A stretch of 64,000 nucleotides of DNA from Phragmites australis (taxonomy: Eukaryota; Streptophyta; Magnoliopsida; Poales; Poaceae). Location: positions 8,997,501-9,061,500 of the forward strand of contig NC_084942.1 in the NCBI RefSeq assembly GCF_958298935.1, read 5' to 3'. This document shows, piece after piece, positions 1 through 11,410 of the stretch. The notes under the pieces are model-generated. The model saw only the letters and a program-made list of their open reading frames with translations. It ran no database searches and had not been told where the DNA came from. A program made the translations under genes and the position numbers. The stretch's first letter is position 1. Every line of letters begins with the position of its first letter.

Positions 1-111
1 TTTGGTGTCCGTGTAGGAACTCGACTTGAAGTCCGACAAGCTCCCAATAAGCTCCGACAAACTCTAACAAGATCACGACAAGCTCCGATAATCCCCAACA
101 ATGGTTCGACT

Positions 112-260
112 CGAGCTATCTTCTCTTATATTTCTGAGTAACAAGACATCACAAGAATTATTTAGTAGTATCTCATCCTCATAAATATGGTTATGAACAC
201 TGAGGAACGAGCTCACCTCATGATTTAATTGACGTGTATGAGCTCGTGTCATAGGACTTT
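112..260. repeat. Dispersed repeat, copy 1
   Basis: This stretch matches 39995-40130 in the same orientation. Both share TATTTCT-AG-AACAA, an AGTA-CATCTCATC block, AAGGAACGAG-TCAC and TTTAATTG in the same order. An open frame overlaps it on the minus strand, but its start is not conserved and it resembles no protein family. It is probably an LTR-retrotransposon fragment; the family is unknown. Confidence 0.5.
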
Positions 261-412
261 GCAATGATGCAACAACAACCGATTCTGGATGATTACTTGT
301 TGTGCGCACATCTGCAGCAGTGATGTCCTTATCACAGGGGATATAGGACAAGGAATAGTACTGTTGAGAAGCATCAGAAGTGTAAGGTGCGTGGTGCATG
401 GTGAGATAAGAT

Positions 413-668
413 TTATTGGGTCCCTTTCTAACGTTGTGACTGCATTATTAACAACATCATGTATTTTCTGTGTCTACAATGTTGCAATCCTGATCTCTTA
501 TATGCTTGATTTTTTTTTTTCTTTTGCAACATATTTTTAGTTAGGAAACATCACTCCACAGTTAGGAAACACGGTGCGATACGATTTGTTGGATCCCTTT
601 CTAACCTTGTGACTGCCTTGTTAATTGCATCATGTATTTTCTGTGTTTGCAATGTCGCATTCCTGGTC
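413..668. repeat. Imperfect direct duplication, two ~80-bp units
   Basis: The units at about 413-493 and 587-668 share CCCTTTCTAAC-TTGTGACTG, CATCATGTATTTTCTGTGT and AATGT-GCAAT/ATTCCTG with scattered substitutions. The unit is too diverged for a recent duplication and has no conserved reading frame. It lies upstream of the carboxylesterase exon, in what should be an intron or an inserted element. I see no exon in 1-1240. Confidence 0.55.
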
Positions 669-1241
669 GGAGAAAGAATCAAACTAGTTCATTACGGTTG
701 GCAACCCAAATCTGTTAGTAGTCACAATTTAATCACATTATGTTCTACTAATATATGATATTTTTTGTTTTGCTCATGACTTTAACTATCAAGGGTTGAC
801 ATGAACCCTAAACTTTTTAGAAGAAAAAATCACTAATACAATCTAAAGAAAAGGCCTCAACAAATCATTCCCTACATTTATTTAGCAATCTATATAGTTG
901 CATCAAGACAAATTATATACGTTAGATTCAGTTTTCTTGTTTATTTTGCCTGATTGCGTGTAAGATGAATTCTGTTTGCAATTATTCATAGAAATGTTCA
1001 TCATGTATTCATATGTAATCCCCGTGATCTAATGCATCCATCCCTCATCCAATGATCCGCATCAATAGCTTGCATGTTGCAGTCAGACACACACGAGCTT
1101 CCACTTTCCACTTGTATATGTCCCCATTAACAGATGCAGCTGTGACTTCCTGATGTCCTTGTATTTCTTTTCATTTTACTATACTTAGCAGCTGATGCTA
1201 CTATGCTAGTACCTGACATGGATCTCCTTTTATGGTAACAG

Positions 1242-1779
1242 GTGTGTTCTCCTTGGCGTCAGTTGTGGAGCGAATATTGCTGACTATGTGACACGAAAAG
1301 CTGTTGAGGCTGGGAAACTCCTCGACCCTGTGAGAATTGTTGCGCAAGTTCTGATGTATCCGTTCTTCATGGGAAGTGCACCCACTCAATCAGAACTGAA
1401 ATTGGCAAACTCATACTTCTATGACAAGTCAATCTGTTTACTCGCCTGGAAACTCTTTTTGCCTGAGGGTGAATTCAGTTTGGACCATCCAGCTGTGAAC
1501 CCTCTTGTACCTCGAAGAGGCCCTCCGTTGAACCTTATGCCTCCAACCCTGACAGTCGTTGCAGAGCTAGACTGGATGAAGGATCGTGCAATAGCATACT
1601 CGGAGGAGCTCCGCAAGGTAAACGTGGATGCCCCTGTTCTCGAGTACAAGGATTCAGTCCATGAGTTTGCCACGCTAGACGTCCTGCTGCAAACGCCGCA
1701 GGCTCAGGCTTGTGCTGAAGATATAGCCATCTGGGTTAAGAAGTACATATCACTGCGTGGCCATGAATTGTCGTATTGA
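1242..1779 (+). CDS. Carboxylesterase (CXE family, alpha/beta hydrolase), last exon
   Basis: The encoded 178 residues are the C-terminal half of a plant class-I carboxylesterase. The exon follows a clear acceptor (AG at 1240-1241) and opens with one base completing a split codon, then CVLLGVSCG. GVSCG is the GxSxG nucleophile elbow. The acid follows in AELDWMKDRA and the catalytic histidine in SVHEFATL, so the Ser-Asp-His triad is present. The frame is open to a TGA at 1777-1779. The oxyanion-hole HGGG and the N-terminal half must lie on an upstream exon. None is visible in the 1.24 kb to the window edge, which contains repeats, so the intron is long. CXE enzymes hydrolyse small esters; the substrate cannot be read from sequence. 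The gamma-turn wording around the elbow resembles the Arabidopsis CXE11/CXE16 branch more than GID1. That subfamily assignment is from memory and less certain. Confidence 0.85.
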
Positions 1780-2313
1780 CCCGTCTCGATGAAATTGTAA
1801 CCTCAGTTGCCCACCTACATCAAGTCATGCATCAAACCAGGTTCGACATTACTTCATTCTCGCTGCACTGTCGTGGTAACCATATGATGGGGAAGGGAGA
1901 GTCTATCGGCTGAGTGTAACATAGCGCTCTCATCAGAGATGTTGGGTGATTGTTTCATGGTAATTCAAACTGCCCAGGGTAATCTGAGGTAATCCGTGAC
2001 CGGTCTGAGATTGTACATTTCCACGTTCTAATGGCATTTGAAGCTTTCATGTATTCAATTCCCCAGTTTTGTGTCCACTGATCTTGATTGCTTTGGCAAT
2101 GAGCTGACTCAGCAGAGTGCTACTATGTGAATTGATGTTTGCTGCTTGGCGCTGCACTGCTGGTAAACTTATTAAGTGATGATGATGTTTCAGGCCCTAA
2201 ACTTCGAAAATAGAGTTTCAGGCCCCTAAAATTGTTCTGGTGTGTCGCCTATTGAAAATGCAAATTCACGCTCTAAACTTATTAAGTAATTCATCGGAGA
2301 GCACCCAAGATTC
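1780..2313 (+). other. Carboxylesterase 3' UTR and intergenic sequence
   Basis: There is no open frame of note. The first 350 bases or so are probably the 3' UTR of the preceding exon. I see no further gene before the LTR that starts at 2314. Confidence 0.5.
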
Positions 2314-3074
2314 TGTTAGAATACAGGAGCTTATATAATTTTAATAATTCTTAATTAATTTTAAAAGCCCATCTCGTGAGGAGACGGTTCATTACGAAGT
2401 CTTTTATCTATCAGTATCATATTGCTAATAAAGATGGATGTGAGAGTTTTCTTTCTATATATATCTAATAATCCCATCTCGTTGGAGATAATAATATAGG
2501 CTATTAATTAGAGAGTAATTTTTAATTTGAGAACACTATCATTACGTAAGTCTATATAAAATTAGAGTTTTTATCTCTTCCTCTCTATGTTGCGCTGCTG
2601 CTATAGTCTACTACATCCTAGCGTCGGTATGCACCAGCGAACGGGAGCGTAGGTCTCTGAAACCCTCGCTTTTGAGATCTTGCACCGGGAGAGGGCGAAT
2701 AAGGTTTTTGAAAGCGTTTCACGCAACTGATTAAGTTTTTCACCACGGCTCATCTTTCTGATCGCATGGATGCCATCTGCTGTCATCGTCAACAAATCTG
2801 ACACGTCGTCAACGGGATTGATTGTGCCGTGAACATGGCGCAACCCGCATCTTCAGCAACCTCCACAATGCAGGACCAGCACATAAAAACTATGTTACTC
2901 GTACTTTATTTCCTACGGTTTCTAATTTCAAATAAAATAGATCTAGTCATATGTAGCTCTATCATATATATGTCTAGATTATGTTCTAATAATATAAACA
3001 TGTTAGTTTAACGGTTTACGCTCATGAATAATTTATAGATTAAATTAAACCTAAAAGTTCTTATATTTTCAACA
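2314..3074 (+). repeat. 5' LTR of the decayed Copia element
   Basis: This 761-bp LTR has TG...CA ends. Bases 2508-2725 match 3427-3645, and 2720-3074 match 8428-8765, which shows that the second LTR is one unit interrupted at 3640/8432. No typical tRNA-Met primer site follows; the sequence after it starts ATCCAAAAACC. Confidence 0.8.
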
Positions 3075-3131
3075 ATCCAAAAACCTTATTATAGACACTT
3101 AGGATTTACTATGCCTGGATTTGCCAATACA

Positions 3132-3393
3132 CTGAGGTCGGGCAAGTTTTCCAGTATGCACTTAAAGAGATGGCAAGTGAAGGTCACACTATGGCTCACT
3201 GCGATGAATGTATACTAAGTTGTTAATGGTAAACCGGAAGAAACCCTTACTCCTGTACGGGAAAAGGTGTTTATACATGCCACAACAATCTTTGTGGGAT
3301 GCATTTTGAGTGTTCTTGTTGATCGTCTGTGTAATGTGTATATACACATCAAAGACGTGAAGGAGCTATGGGATATAGTGAATACTAAATAGG
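3132..3393 (+). pseudogene. Copia gag fragment (UBN2-type)
   Basis: One frame reads SGKFSSMHLKRWQVKV, then WLTAMNVY, a stop, then KPEETL, FVGCILSVLVDRLCNVY and KELWDIVNTK before a stop. This is the N-terminal signature of Copia-type gag (the UBN2/DUF4219 region), with the W-Q, LTAM and LWD-L-NTK anchors. It is broken by at least one in-frame stop and has no protease, integrase or reverse transcriptase behind it. It belongs to the decayed Copia element. Confidence 0.75.
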
Positions 3394-3640
3394 TGCATCC
3401 GATACAGTGAATATAAACTACTAATTAGAGAGTAGTCCTTAATTTGAGAACACTCTTATTACTTGAGTCTATATAAGAATTAGGATTTTTGCCTCTTCCT
3501 CTCTTTGTTGCGCCACGTTGTAGTCTACTCCATTCCGACATCGGCGTGCACCGGCGAACGGAAGAGCAGGTCTCTGAAACCCTCGCTCTTAAGATCTTGC
3601 ACTAGGGGAGGGCGAATAAGGTGTTTGAGAAGCGCTCCGC

Positions 3641-5317
3641 TGTAGCAAAAATGACCCTATTAGGCCATGATTGTGATTTTAGTGATTAATGACAATATAG
3701 TCATTGGGACTAACATGTTTGTCAAGAATATATGGTAGTAAGTCTCATGGGTGCAATACATGAAGAAGCCACCGAAACCGGGACAAAGTTTGGTTGAATT
3801 GGAAAAAGTCCCGTGAGAAATGACTTCACCGGATGGTTCGGTGTTCATATGGTTGAACACACTGAAGCATTGTGTCCAGAGGCATTTAACCTCACCAGAT
3901 GAGCCGGTGCTCATAGGAGGATAACACCAGAGCATTTCCACCAGAGAAGGTTACAGCTGTTGAAGATCAAAGGTCAACACGCCGGAAGGTCCAGTGATGA
4001 AGAGAAGTGCATCAGACAATACACCGGATAATGAACAATATAAAGATGAAGAAGAAAAAGACCCCACCAGATGATCCGGTGATTGATTTGAACTCACCGG
4101 AGGAATGCACCGGAGCATTGTTGACAAAGGAGAGAATGTAGTGACCTCACCAGAAGGTCCGGTGCTTTGAAGATTTGTACACCGGAGCATATTTTCCAGA
4201 GAGGGTTGCATTGGCTCGACTGGCTGATGATAACACATCGGATAGTTCGGTGATAAAGTGATGTGCACCAGAGAATACACCGGAGCGATTTACACAGAGA
4301 AGATGTTGGCTCAGATGGCTAAGGTATACTCACCGGAAAGTCCGGTGATGAAGATGGAGTATACACCAGAGTATCCGGTGTTCACAGAGGTTTGAGTGGG
4401 GTTCTAACGGCTAGTTTGTGAGAGTACTCACCGGATAATCTAGTGTTGGTACTACTGTTCTCACCAGATCATCCGGTGTTAACAGCTTTTTAGAGCCATT
4501 GGGTTAACGGCTAATGCGCGAGTTTGAGGCTATAAATACCCCTCCACTTAGTCATTTGAGAATGCTGGAGTCCAAAGAAGTTCATATACACCTGAGAAGA
4601 CATCCAAGCTACCAAAGTGTTTAAAGTGATCATCCAAGACGATTACGCACAAGATTAGTGAGTGATTAATGCTTATAGGCCTAGAGAGTGAGTTGCTAGG
4701 TGATTGCTACCTAGAGAGTTGATCAAGGAGTGATCCAACAGTGTACCTCTTGGTATGCCGACACCTTGGAGTTTTGTTGACTCGCCAGCAAGCTTGTTGA
4801 CCTTCCGACTTGGTGTGGAGCGGCGACAAGACGATTATGCGAGGACGCAGAGGCCCTTGTCTTTGTAGCTCAAGCTCGAAAGTGATCACGGTGGTGAGGA
4901 ACCGGAAGAGAGGCTAGTGGTGAGACCTTACCTTGGTGGCTTGGCGGCTCATCCGGGTGGAGGCCTTATCTTTGTGACTTGGTGGCTCAAAGGCCGTGAC
5001 CGGGTGCTGATCGGGAGCATATCCTTTGTGGAGCTCCAATGTGGACTAGGGGTGACATTCATGCCATCGATACCATAGGAAGAATCCTTGTGCCGAGTTT
5101 GCTCTATCTACCTTATTTACGTTTCCGCATTTACTTACTTGTAATTTACCTTCTTAGATTACAAGCGCTTTGATCGGTATAGTAGATATACTAGATAAAC
5201 TTAGAGCACATTTAGATAGAATTTGATATAGGTTTATCTTGTGTTATTTTTTAGGAGCCGAAATAGTTTTAAGTGTCCTTATTCACCCCTCCACTTAGGA
5301 CGTCACCGATCCCTACA
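3641..5317 (+). repeat. 5' LTR (1677 bp) with many CACCGGA/TCCGGTG motifs
   Basis: The first ~870 bp carries about a dozen short, mostly palindrome-like sites that pair CACCGGA with TCCGGTG, separated by a few bases and themselves spaced 30-80 bp apart. The motif is partly decayed by C/T and G/A changes. The right part is ordinary unique LTR sequence ending CCTACA. Confidence 0.9.
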
Positions 5318-5319
5318 AT

Positions 5320-5331
5320 TGGTATCAACGC
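5320..5331 (+). promoter_or_regulatory. Primer-binding site (tRNA-Met type)
   Basis: TGGTATCAACGC lies two bases after the 5' LTR. It matches the usual plant retrotransposon site TGGTATCAGAGC, complementary to initiator tRNA-Met, at all but two positions. Confidence 0.8.
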
Positions 5332-5383
5332 CTCGTGCTATTGATAGGCTTAAAATACTAGAGTTGTGACATCCGGGGTTGGG

Positions 5384-6700
5384 ATGGATTCTCATAGTGC
5401 TCCACTTTTCGATGCAACAAATTTTCCACATTGAAAAATTCTAATGTCTTGTTATTTTCAAGCTAGATGCTTAGATGTTTGAAGATTCACCGAGGGAAGG
5501 AAGAAACCTCTCATCACCAACAAGGAGACGCAATTAGATGCATTGGCAAAGAGTATCATTTTATCATCTACATGTGTTGATGCATTCAGTCGTATTTATT
5601 CTCTCACCAATTCACATGATATTTGGAATAGTCTCATTGAAATATATGAAGTCACAAAGGATGTACGCAATGAGAAATATCATGTGCTTGTTACTAAGCT
5701 TAATGGCATCAAGCAACTACCCCACGAAAGTGCTAATGATATGTATTTACGTTTGAATATTCTTGTCAATGAGATCAATGGGTTCGGTTTAACGCCAATT
5801 GAAGATGATCAAGTGGTGAGAAGAATACTTCAAGCTTTCCTTCCAAGTCAAGTGCTTGGCAAGATCATCGCCCATGAGATAACAATGAACATGGGGGTGG
5901 AAGCTTCTTCCTCATCCGACACCAAGAACTTTGCTCTCACAAGCAAACAAGCTAAATGTCAACACATGAAGGCAAGGATGAAGAGACAAGAGCAAGAGTC
6001 AAGCTCAAATGAAGATGATGAAGATGAAGATGAAGAGAGCTATAAAGAAGATGAGCAAAACACCTCAAGCGGTGAAGAGATGGATCCCGAAGTCGCCAAG
6101 CTCATCTCACAAGTGGAGAAGAACATGAAGAAGATCAATGCCAAGATTGATCATCCAATCTTCATGAAGGACTTAATCAAAACAATTGATCATATTAAGA
6201 AGGAAAAAAAAGGACCAAGAATAAGAGGGAGACAAGGGAAAGAGCCAAAGCATTCACAAGCATATAAAGATGGGTGAGTGATGATGAAGATTCAAGCTCA
6301 AATGATGAAAGCATCACCATCCACTCCTCCAAGAGAAACTCTTCCTCAAGCTCATCATCACACAAGTCGTCTCGCAAGCCATCTCATAAGTGCCTTATGG
6401 CCAAAGATATGGATAGTGATGTAAGTGATGATGAATCCGATGAGGATTTTTTTTTCCTATGATGAACTCCTTCATTTGATCAATGAGCAACAAAGGGTCC
6501 TTAAGAAACAATAAAAAAGCTTAAAAAATTTAATGCACTTGATTACATTCATGTTACCTTTGTTTCTAATTATGAACAATTATTGTGCAAATTCAATTTA
6601 CTAAATAAGAAGGATGAAGAGCTTAAGGATAAATTTGAGTGCATTGAATCTCAAACTAAGATCCCTTTGAAGCAATCTACATTTAGAATCATTTGTTATT
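5384..6700 (+). pseudogene. Copia gag of the nested element, broken
   Basis: The likely gag start is the ATG at 5384 (MDSHSAPLFDATNFPH), which hits a stop after 16 codons. The longest surviving frame is 5543-6277 (244 codons). It has the UBN2 pattern: SHDIWNSLIEIYE, KYHVLVTKLNGIK, NDMYLRLNILVNEI and LPSQVLGKI. Acidic, serine-rich and lysine-rich stretches follow. Another frame (6274-6462) and a short piece near 6583-6700 look like the continuing gag C-terminus, so there are also frameshifts. No zinc knuckle, protease or pol is present. Confidence 0.75.
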
Positions 6701-6735
6701 TACCACTTGCTTTGGTTGTGTTGTCATCAATCACC

Positions 6736-6749
6736 AAAAAGGGAGAGAT
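6736..6749 (+). promoter_or_regulatory. Polypurine tract
   Basis: AAAAAGGGAGAGAT sits directly against the start of the 3' LTR at 6750, where plus-strand priming of an LTR retrotransposon is expected. Confidence 0.8.
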
Positions 6750-8426
6750 TGTAGCGAACATGACCTTATTAGACCATGATTGTGATTTTGGTGATTAATG
6801 ACAACATAATTATTGGGAATAACATGTTTGTCAAGAATATATGTTAGTAAGTCTAATAGATACAATACATGAGGAAGCCACTGAAGTCAGGACAAAGTTT
6901 GGTTGAATTGGAAAAAGTCCCAGAAGAAATGACTTCACCGGATGGTCTGGTGTTCACATGGTTAAACACACCGGAGCATTGTGTCCAGAGGCATTTGACC
7001 TCACTGGATGATCCGGTGCTCAGAGGAGGATACACACCGGAGCATTTCCACCAGAGAAGGTTGTAGCTATTGAAGATTGAAGGTCAACACGTCGGAAGGT
7101 CTGGTGAAGAAGAGAAGTGTATCGGACAATACACCGGATAATGAACAGTGCAAGGACGAAGAAGAAGACCCCGCCGGATAGTCCGATGATTGATTTGAAC
7201 TCACTGGAGGAATGCACCAGAGCATTATTGACAAATGGGAGAATACAATGATCTCACCGAAAGGTCTGATGCTTCTGAAAATTTGTACACCGGAGCATAT
7301 TTTTCAGAGAGGGTTGCATTGGCTCGGCTGGCTGAGGATAATGCACCGGATAGTCCGGTGATGAAGTGATATGCACCGGAGAATACACCGGAGTGATTTA
7401 CACAGAGGAGATATTGGCTCGGATAGCTATGGTATACTCACCGGAAAGTCCGATGATAAAGATGGAGTATACACCAGAGCATCCGGTGTTCAGGCTTGAG
7501 TGGGGTTCCAACGGCTAGTTTGTGAGAGTGTATTCATCGGATGATCCAGTGTTAGTACTACTATTCTCACCGGATCATCCGGTGTTAACAACTTTTTATA
7601 GCCGTTGGGTTAACAGCTAGTGTGCGAGTTTGAGGCTATAAATGCCCCTCCACTCAGTTATTTGAGAATGCTGGAGTCCAGAGAAGTTCATATACACCTG
7701 AGAAGACATTCAAGCCACCAAAATGCTTAAAGTGATTATCCAAGACGATTAAGCATAAGATTAGTGAGTGGTTAGTGCTTATAGGCCTAGAGAGTGAGTT
7801 GCTAGGTGATTGCTGCCTAAAGAGTTGATCAAGAAGTGATTCAACAGTGTAACTCTTGGTACGGCGGCACCTTGGAGTCTTGGTGACTCGCTGGCAAGCT
7901 TGTTGACTCTCTGACTTGGTGTGAAACATTGTGCAAGGCGATTGCGAGAGGATGTTGAGGCCCTTGCCTTTGTGGCTCAAGCTCCAAAGTGATCACGGCG
8001 GCGAGGAACCGAAAGAGAGGCTAGTGGTGAGACCTTACCTTGGTGGCTTGGTGGCTCATCTAGGTGGAGGTCTTGTCTTTGTTACTTGGTGGCTCAAAGG
8101 CCGTGACCGGGTGCCGACTGGGAGCATATCCTTTGTGGAGCTCCAACGTGGACTAGGGGTGGCATTCATGTCATCGATACCACGGGAAAAATCATTATGC
8201 CGAGTTTGCTCTCTCTACCTTATTTACGTTTTCGCATTTACTTACTTACAATTTACCTTTTTAAATAGATTGCAAGCGCTTTGATCGGTAGAGTAGACAC
8301 ACTAGATAAACCTAGAGTATATTTAGATAGAATTTTATATAGATTTATCTTGTGTTATTTTTTGGGAGCCAAAATAGTTTTATGTCCTAATTCACCCCCC
8401 CTCTTAGGACGTCACCGATCCCTACA
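6750..8426 (+). repeat. 3' LTR (1677 bp) of the nested Copia element
   Basis: It has the same length as the 5' LTR, the same ends and the same CACCGGA/TCCGGTG sites. It is followed at once by the TCCGC target duplication and then the remainder of the interrupted host LTR. Confidence 0.92.
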
Positions 8427-8765
8427 TCCGCGTGACTGCTCAAGTTCTTCACTACGACTTATCTTCCTGGTCACTTAAGCGCCACCCACTGTCATCGTCA
8501 ACAAATATGACGTGTTGTCAACATGATCGATCATGCCGTGAACACGGCGCAACTTGCATCTTCAGCAACCTCCATACCTCTATCATATACTCGTATTTTA
8601 TTTTTTGTGGTTCCTAATTTCGAATATAGTAGTCTAATCATATGTAGCTCTATCATATACATATCTAGATTATGCTATGATAATATGAACATGTTAGTTT
8701 ATCAATTTACGCTCATGAATAATTTATAGATTAAATTAAACCTAAAAGTGCTTATATTTCCAATA

Positions 8766-10593
8766 GATCCCATCGAGATCCCCTCTAGTTGATGTCATGG
8801 CATGCTGGCTAGATGCTTGTGTGGAAAAACAACTCTAACAATACCCCTCCTACATCTACCAACTTCTAAACACTAGTCGAGACAAGGACGATGAAGCGAA
8901 CATCGTCAGCGGTAGCAAGAGCCTACGGCTGTCCGAGAGCCATGTAAAAGGATCAAAATGCTCAAAAGGGGTGAATTGGGTTCTAAAACTTTTTCTAAGT
9001 CTTTAAACTAGTAATGAGGAAATTAAACAATCTTAGCCAAAATGTGCTCTAATTTCTAACGTGACTATCTAAGGCACAAAGTTTTGCAACCTAGCTCCAA
9101 CCCTAATCTAGCATGGAAATTCTTCAAATATAAATAGCGGAAGAGTAAATTGCCAAATTTAAATACTAGAATGGAAATGCTCAAATGTAAAGAGAGGGAC
9201 TAGGATATCTTTTTTTCCTGAGGTATCGGAGAGTTGGCGCTCTCCACTAGTTCTCGTTGGAGCACCTGCGCAAGGGTGTAGCTCCCTCTTGATCTGCACA
9301 AGGATCAAGTGCTCTCTAACTGGTAGTCCTTCTCCACTCAAGATCGATGGACTCCAACCTGGCACATCATCCTCTAGGGGCTTCCACAAGTCTGCTCAAA
9401 GGAAGCTCACCAAGACCTCACCACCAAGCCGTCTAGGTGATGTCAATCACCAAGAGTAATAAGCTAAGAACCTCATTTGACCTAATATAAGTCATAAAGG
9501 TGGATGGATGCACACTAGCTATTCTCCTAACACTAATAATGTACTTAATCTTCAATTAAGGAACTTACAAATCACTTGAGTGCTTTTTCTTCCTCTTGAC
9601 TCTCCAAAAAAGGGTATGAGCTCAACCAATAGCCAAGAGGACCGAAATGAATCAACCAAGGGGGTATTTGTAGCCATCAACTAGAAACTAGTGGTTACAC
9701 CCTTTGGCTCCAAAATTTTGGGTCATTGAACGGTCAGGTGGGATCAGTGAACTATACGGTGGCTTAAAATTCCAACTACTAAGAAACTAGCTGTTACTAT
9801 TCCATACACATCATCGGATGGTCAGGTGGTTCACTGGACCGTTCGGTGACCTTCATTTCACTTGAAAGTGGCCTCCCTGGATAAATTGGTCTCATAGCCA
9901 ATAAACCAACCAACCAAACCATTCGGTGCTCCTTCAGAAGAATTGGTCTAGTGGCCAATGGACCAAACCATCAAATCGTCCGGTGATCATCGAAATTAGG
10001 TGGACCCATTGGACCATCCGGTGGTTCTTCGTCTCCTAGATTCTAGACCTACAGAAGAATTGGTCTAGTGGCCAATGGACCAAACCATCGAATCATCCGG
10101 TGATCACTGAAATTAGGTGGACCCATTGGACCATCTGGTGGTTCTTTGTCTCCTAGATTCTAGACCCTCAGGAGAATTGGTCTGGTGGCCAATGGACCAA
10201 ATTAACCACCAGATCATCTTGTGGTCACAAGAATCAGGTGGACCCACCAGACCGTTAGGTGGTCACCGAAATCAGGTGGCCAATCGGACCGTCTGGTGGT
10301 CCTTGATCTTCGACTCAGAAGTGCCTCTGGATAATTTGTCTAATGGCCAATAGACCAACCCACTTGACTATTCGATGGTCACCGAATGTTCAGGTGACAC
10401 CATCTTACCATCCAGTACCTTCTAAAAACATGGGACTTGTCTATTTTTGTCCATTCTTTGTCCCGTCTCCTTAACTATATTAAGTCACTACTCTTAACCC
10501 CCTTTGATAGTACAACCAAAGAAAAAAAAAAGATAAGAGTCCTATCTACTCCTAAGTGCCAACCTTAACTCCCTGTGATACTTAGAGCTAAAT
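8766..10593 (-). repeat. LTR-retrotransposon fragment, probably Copia, antisense
   Basis: There is no protein-coding gene here. Sequence from about 8946 (CTCAAAAGGGGTGAATTGG) to 10590 resembles a Copia-type LTR read backwards. The middle is rich in TCCGGTGG/CCACC-type short motifs and contains the 117-bp tandem repeats listed separately. Ends and target duplication were not found. Confidence 0.45.
9935..10270. repeat. Tandem repeat, 117-bp period, ~2.8 copies
   Basis: Units start at 9935, 10052 and 10169 with CAG-AGAATTGGTCT-GTGGC. The first two are nearly identical through CTCCTAGATTCTAGACC. The third diverges after about 95 bp. Each unit contains two imperfect GGTGG/CCACC or TCCGGTG sites. 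Confidence 0.8.
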
Positions 10594-11150
10594 TGTGAGA
10601 ACCGTCTAAATCGCACTCGATTTAATTGATGGTGCCAGCCATCCATAGAGTAGCACACTCCCGTCATTCAACATGCCGTGTGCTAACACACATCTAAAAG
10701 ATGTCCTTCACAACCACTGTTTGATTAAAACGAGAACAATTCTGGTAGTCCTGATACATGCTCAACATGCCCAAGATCACATCACGTATCTTTAAAACAA
10801 GCATATTGTCTCAAGATATAATAGATTTTAAGTATTTAACTTAAATTACATGCCTTAGATAATATTACAACTCCACAATTTAAGTACTACAATCTGAAAT
10901 TTAAAGGTTGAGAGCTAAATTAACAAGTTTAAGCTCTCAGCTAGATATTAAACAAGCTAGAGAATTATATTACAAGCCAAGTTATTTATCTAGCAATTAA
11001 ACATCTATGCACGGTGGAATATAGCCAAAACAACAAAAGACGGTGGCACGATTGCCTTAGGCACCACCGGGTTAGCTCAAGAAGATAAAAGCTACTCTGA
11101 GCCATCACCGGAATTGGCGGGGACAAAATAGCCATACACAAGCTCGCAAG

Positions 11151-11410
11151 TATGAAGGTACTCGCAAGTACACAATACGGTATTGATATGGGGTTGCCTG
11201 ATCCTCACGAAATAGGATCCATGCGATGAGTATAATGGTTGTGAGCAACCAAGGTAATAGTGCAACTAGATGATCTTGAGTACGAAGGTCCTCGCAAGTA
11301 CACAATAGGGTATTGATATGGGGTTGCTTGATCCTCACGAAATAGGATCTATGCAATGAGTATAATGGTTGTGAGCACCCAAGGTAACAGTGCAACCAGA
11401 TGATCTTGAG
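11151..11410. repeat. Tandem duplication, 130-bp period
   Basis: Two nearly identical units start TATGAAGGTA (11151) and TACGAAGGTC (11281) and share CTCGCAAGTACACAATA and GATCCTCACGAAATAGGATC. The related LTR at 34870-37845 has only one short counterpart, so the duplication is specific to this copy. Confidence 0.85.

Larger units (their letters stand above)
3641..8426 (+). mobile_element. Nested non-autonomous Copia element (gag only) with two 1677-bp LTRs
   Basis: The boundaries are firm. Each LTR is 1677 bp (3641-5317 and 6750-8426), starts TGTAGC and ends CCTACA. The element is flanked by a perfect 5-bp duplication TCCGC at 3636-3640 and 8427-8431. Removing element and duplication restores the interrupted host LTR. 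The interior is only 1432 bp and holds a primer site, a gag-like region and a purine tract, but no pol. It would need enzymes from a related element. The LTRs differ by many scattered substitutions, mostly transitions, so the insertion is old. Confidence 0.92.
2314..8765 (+). mobile_element. Decayed Copia LTR retrotransposon, internally deleted and split by a nested element
   Basis: The element starts TGTTAGAATA and ends at 8765, where CAACA has become CAATA. It is flanked by GATTC (2309-2313) and GATCC (8766-8770), a 5-bp target duplication with one change. The 5' LTR is 2314-3074. A piece of Copia gag follows at 3132-3393. The 3' LTR lacks its first ~190 bp and is present as about 3410-3640 plus 8432-8765. 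The gap in the 3' LTR is exactly the nested element at 3641-8426. The pol gene is missing, so a large internal deletion joined gag to the LTR before or after the nested insertion. Confidence 0.8.

Noticed and set aside
289..540. Open frame as a 5' exon of the carboxylesterase
   Set aside because: It has no HGGG or other CXE sequence, and it covers one unit of a duplicated non-coding repeat.
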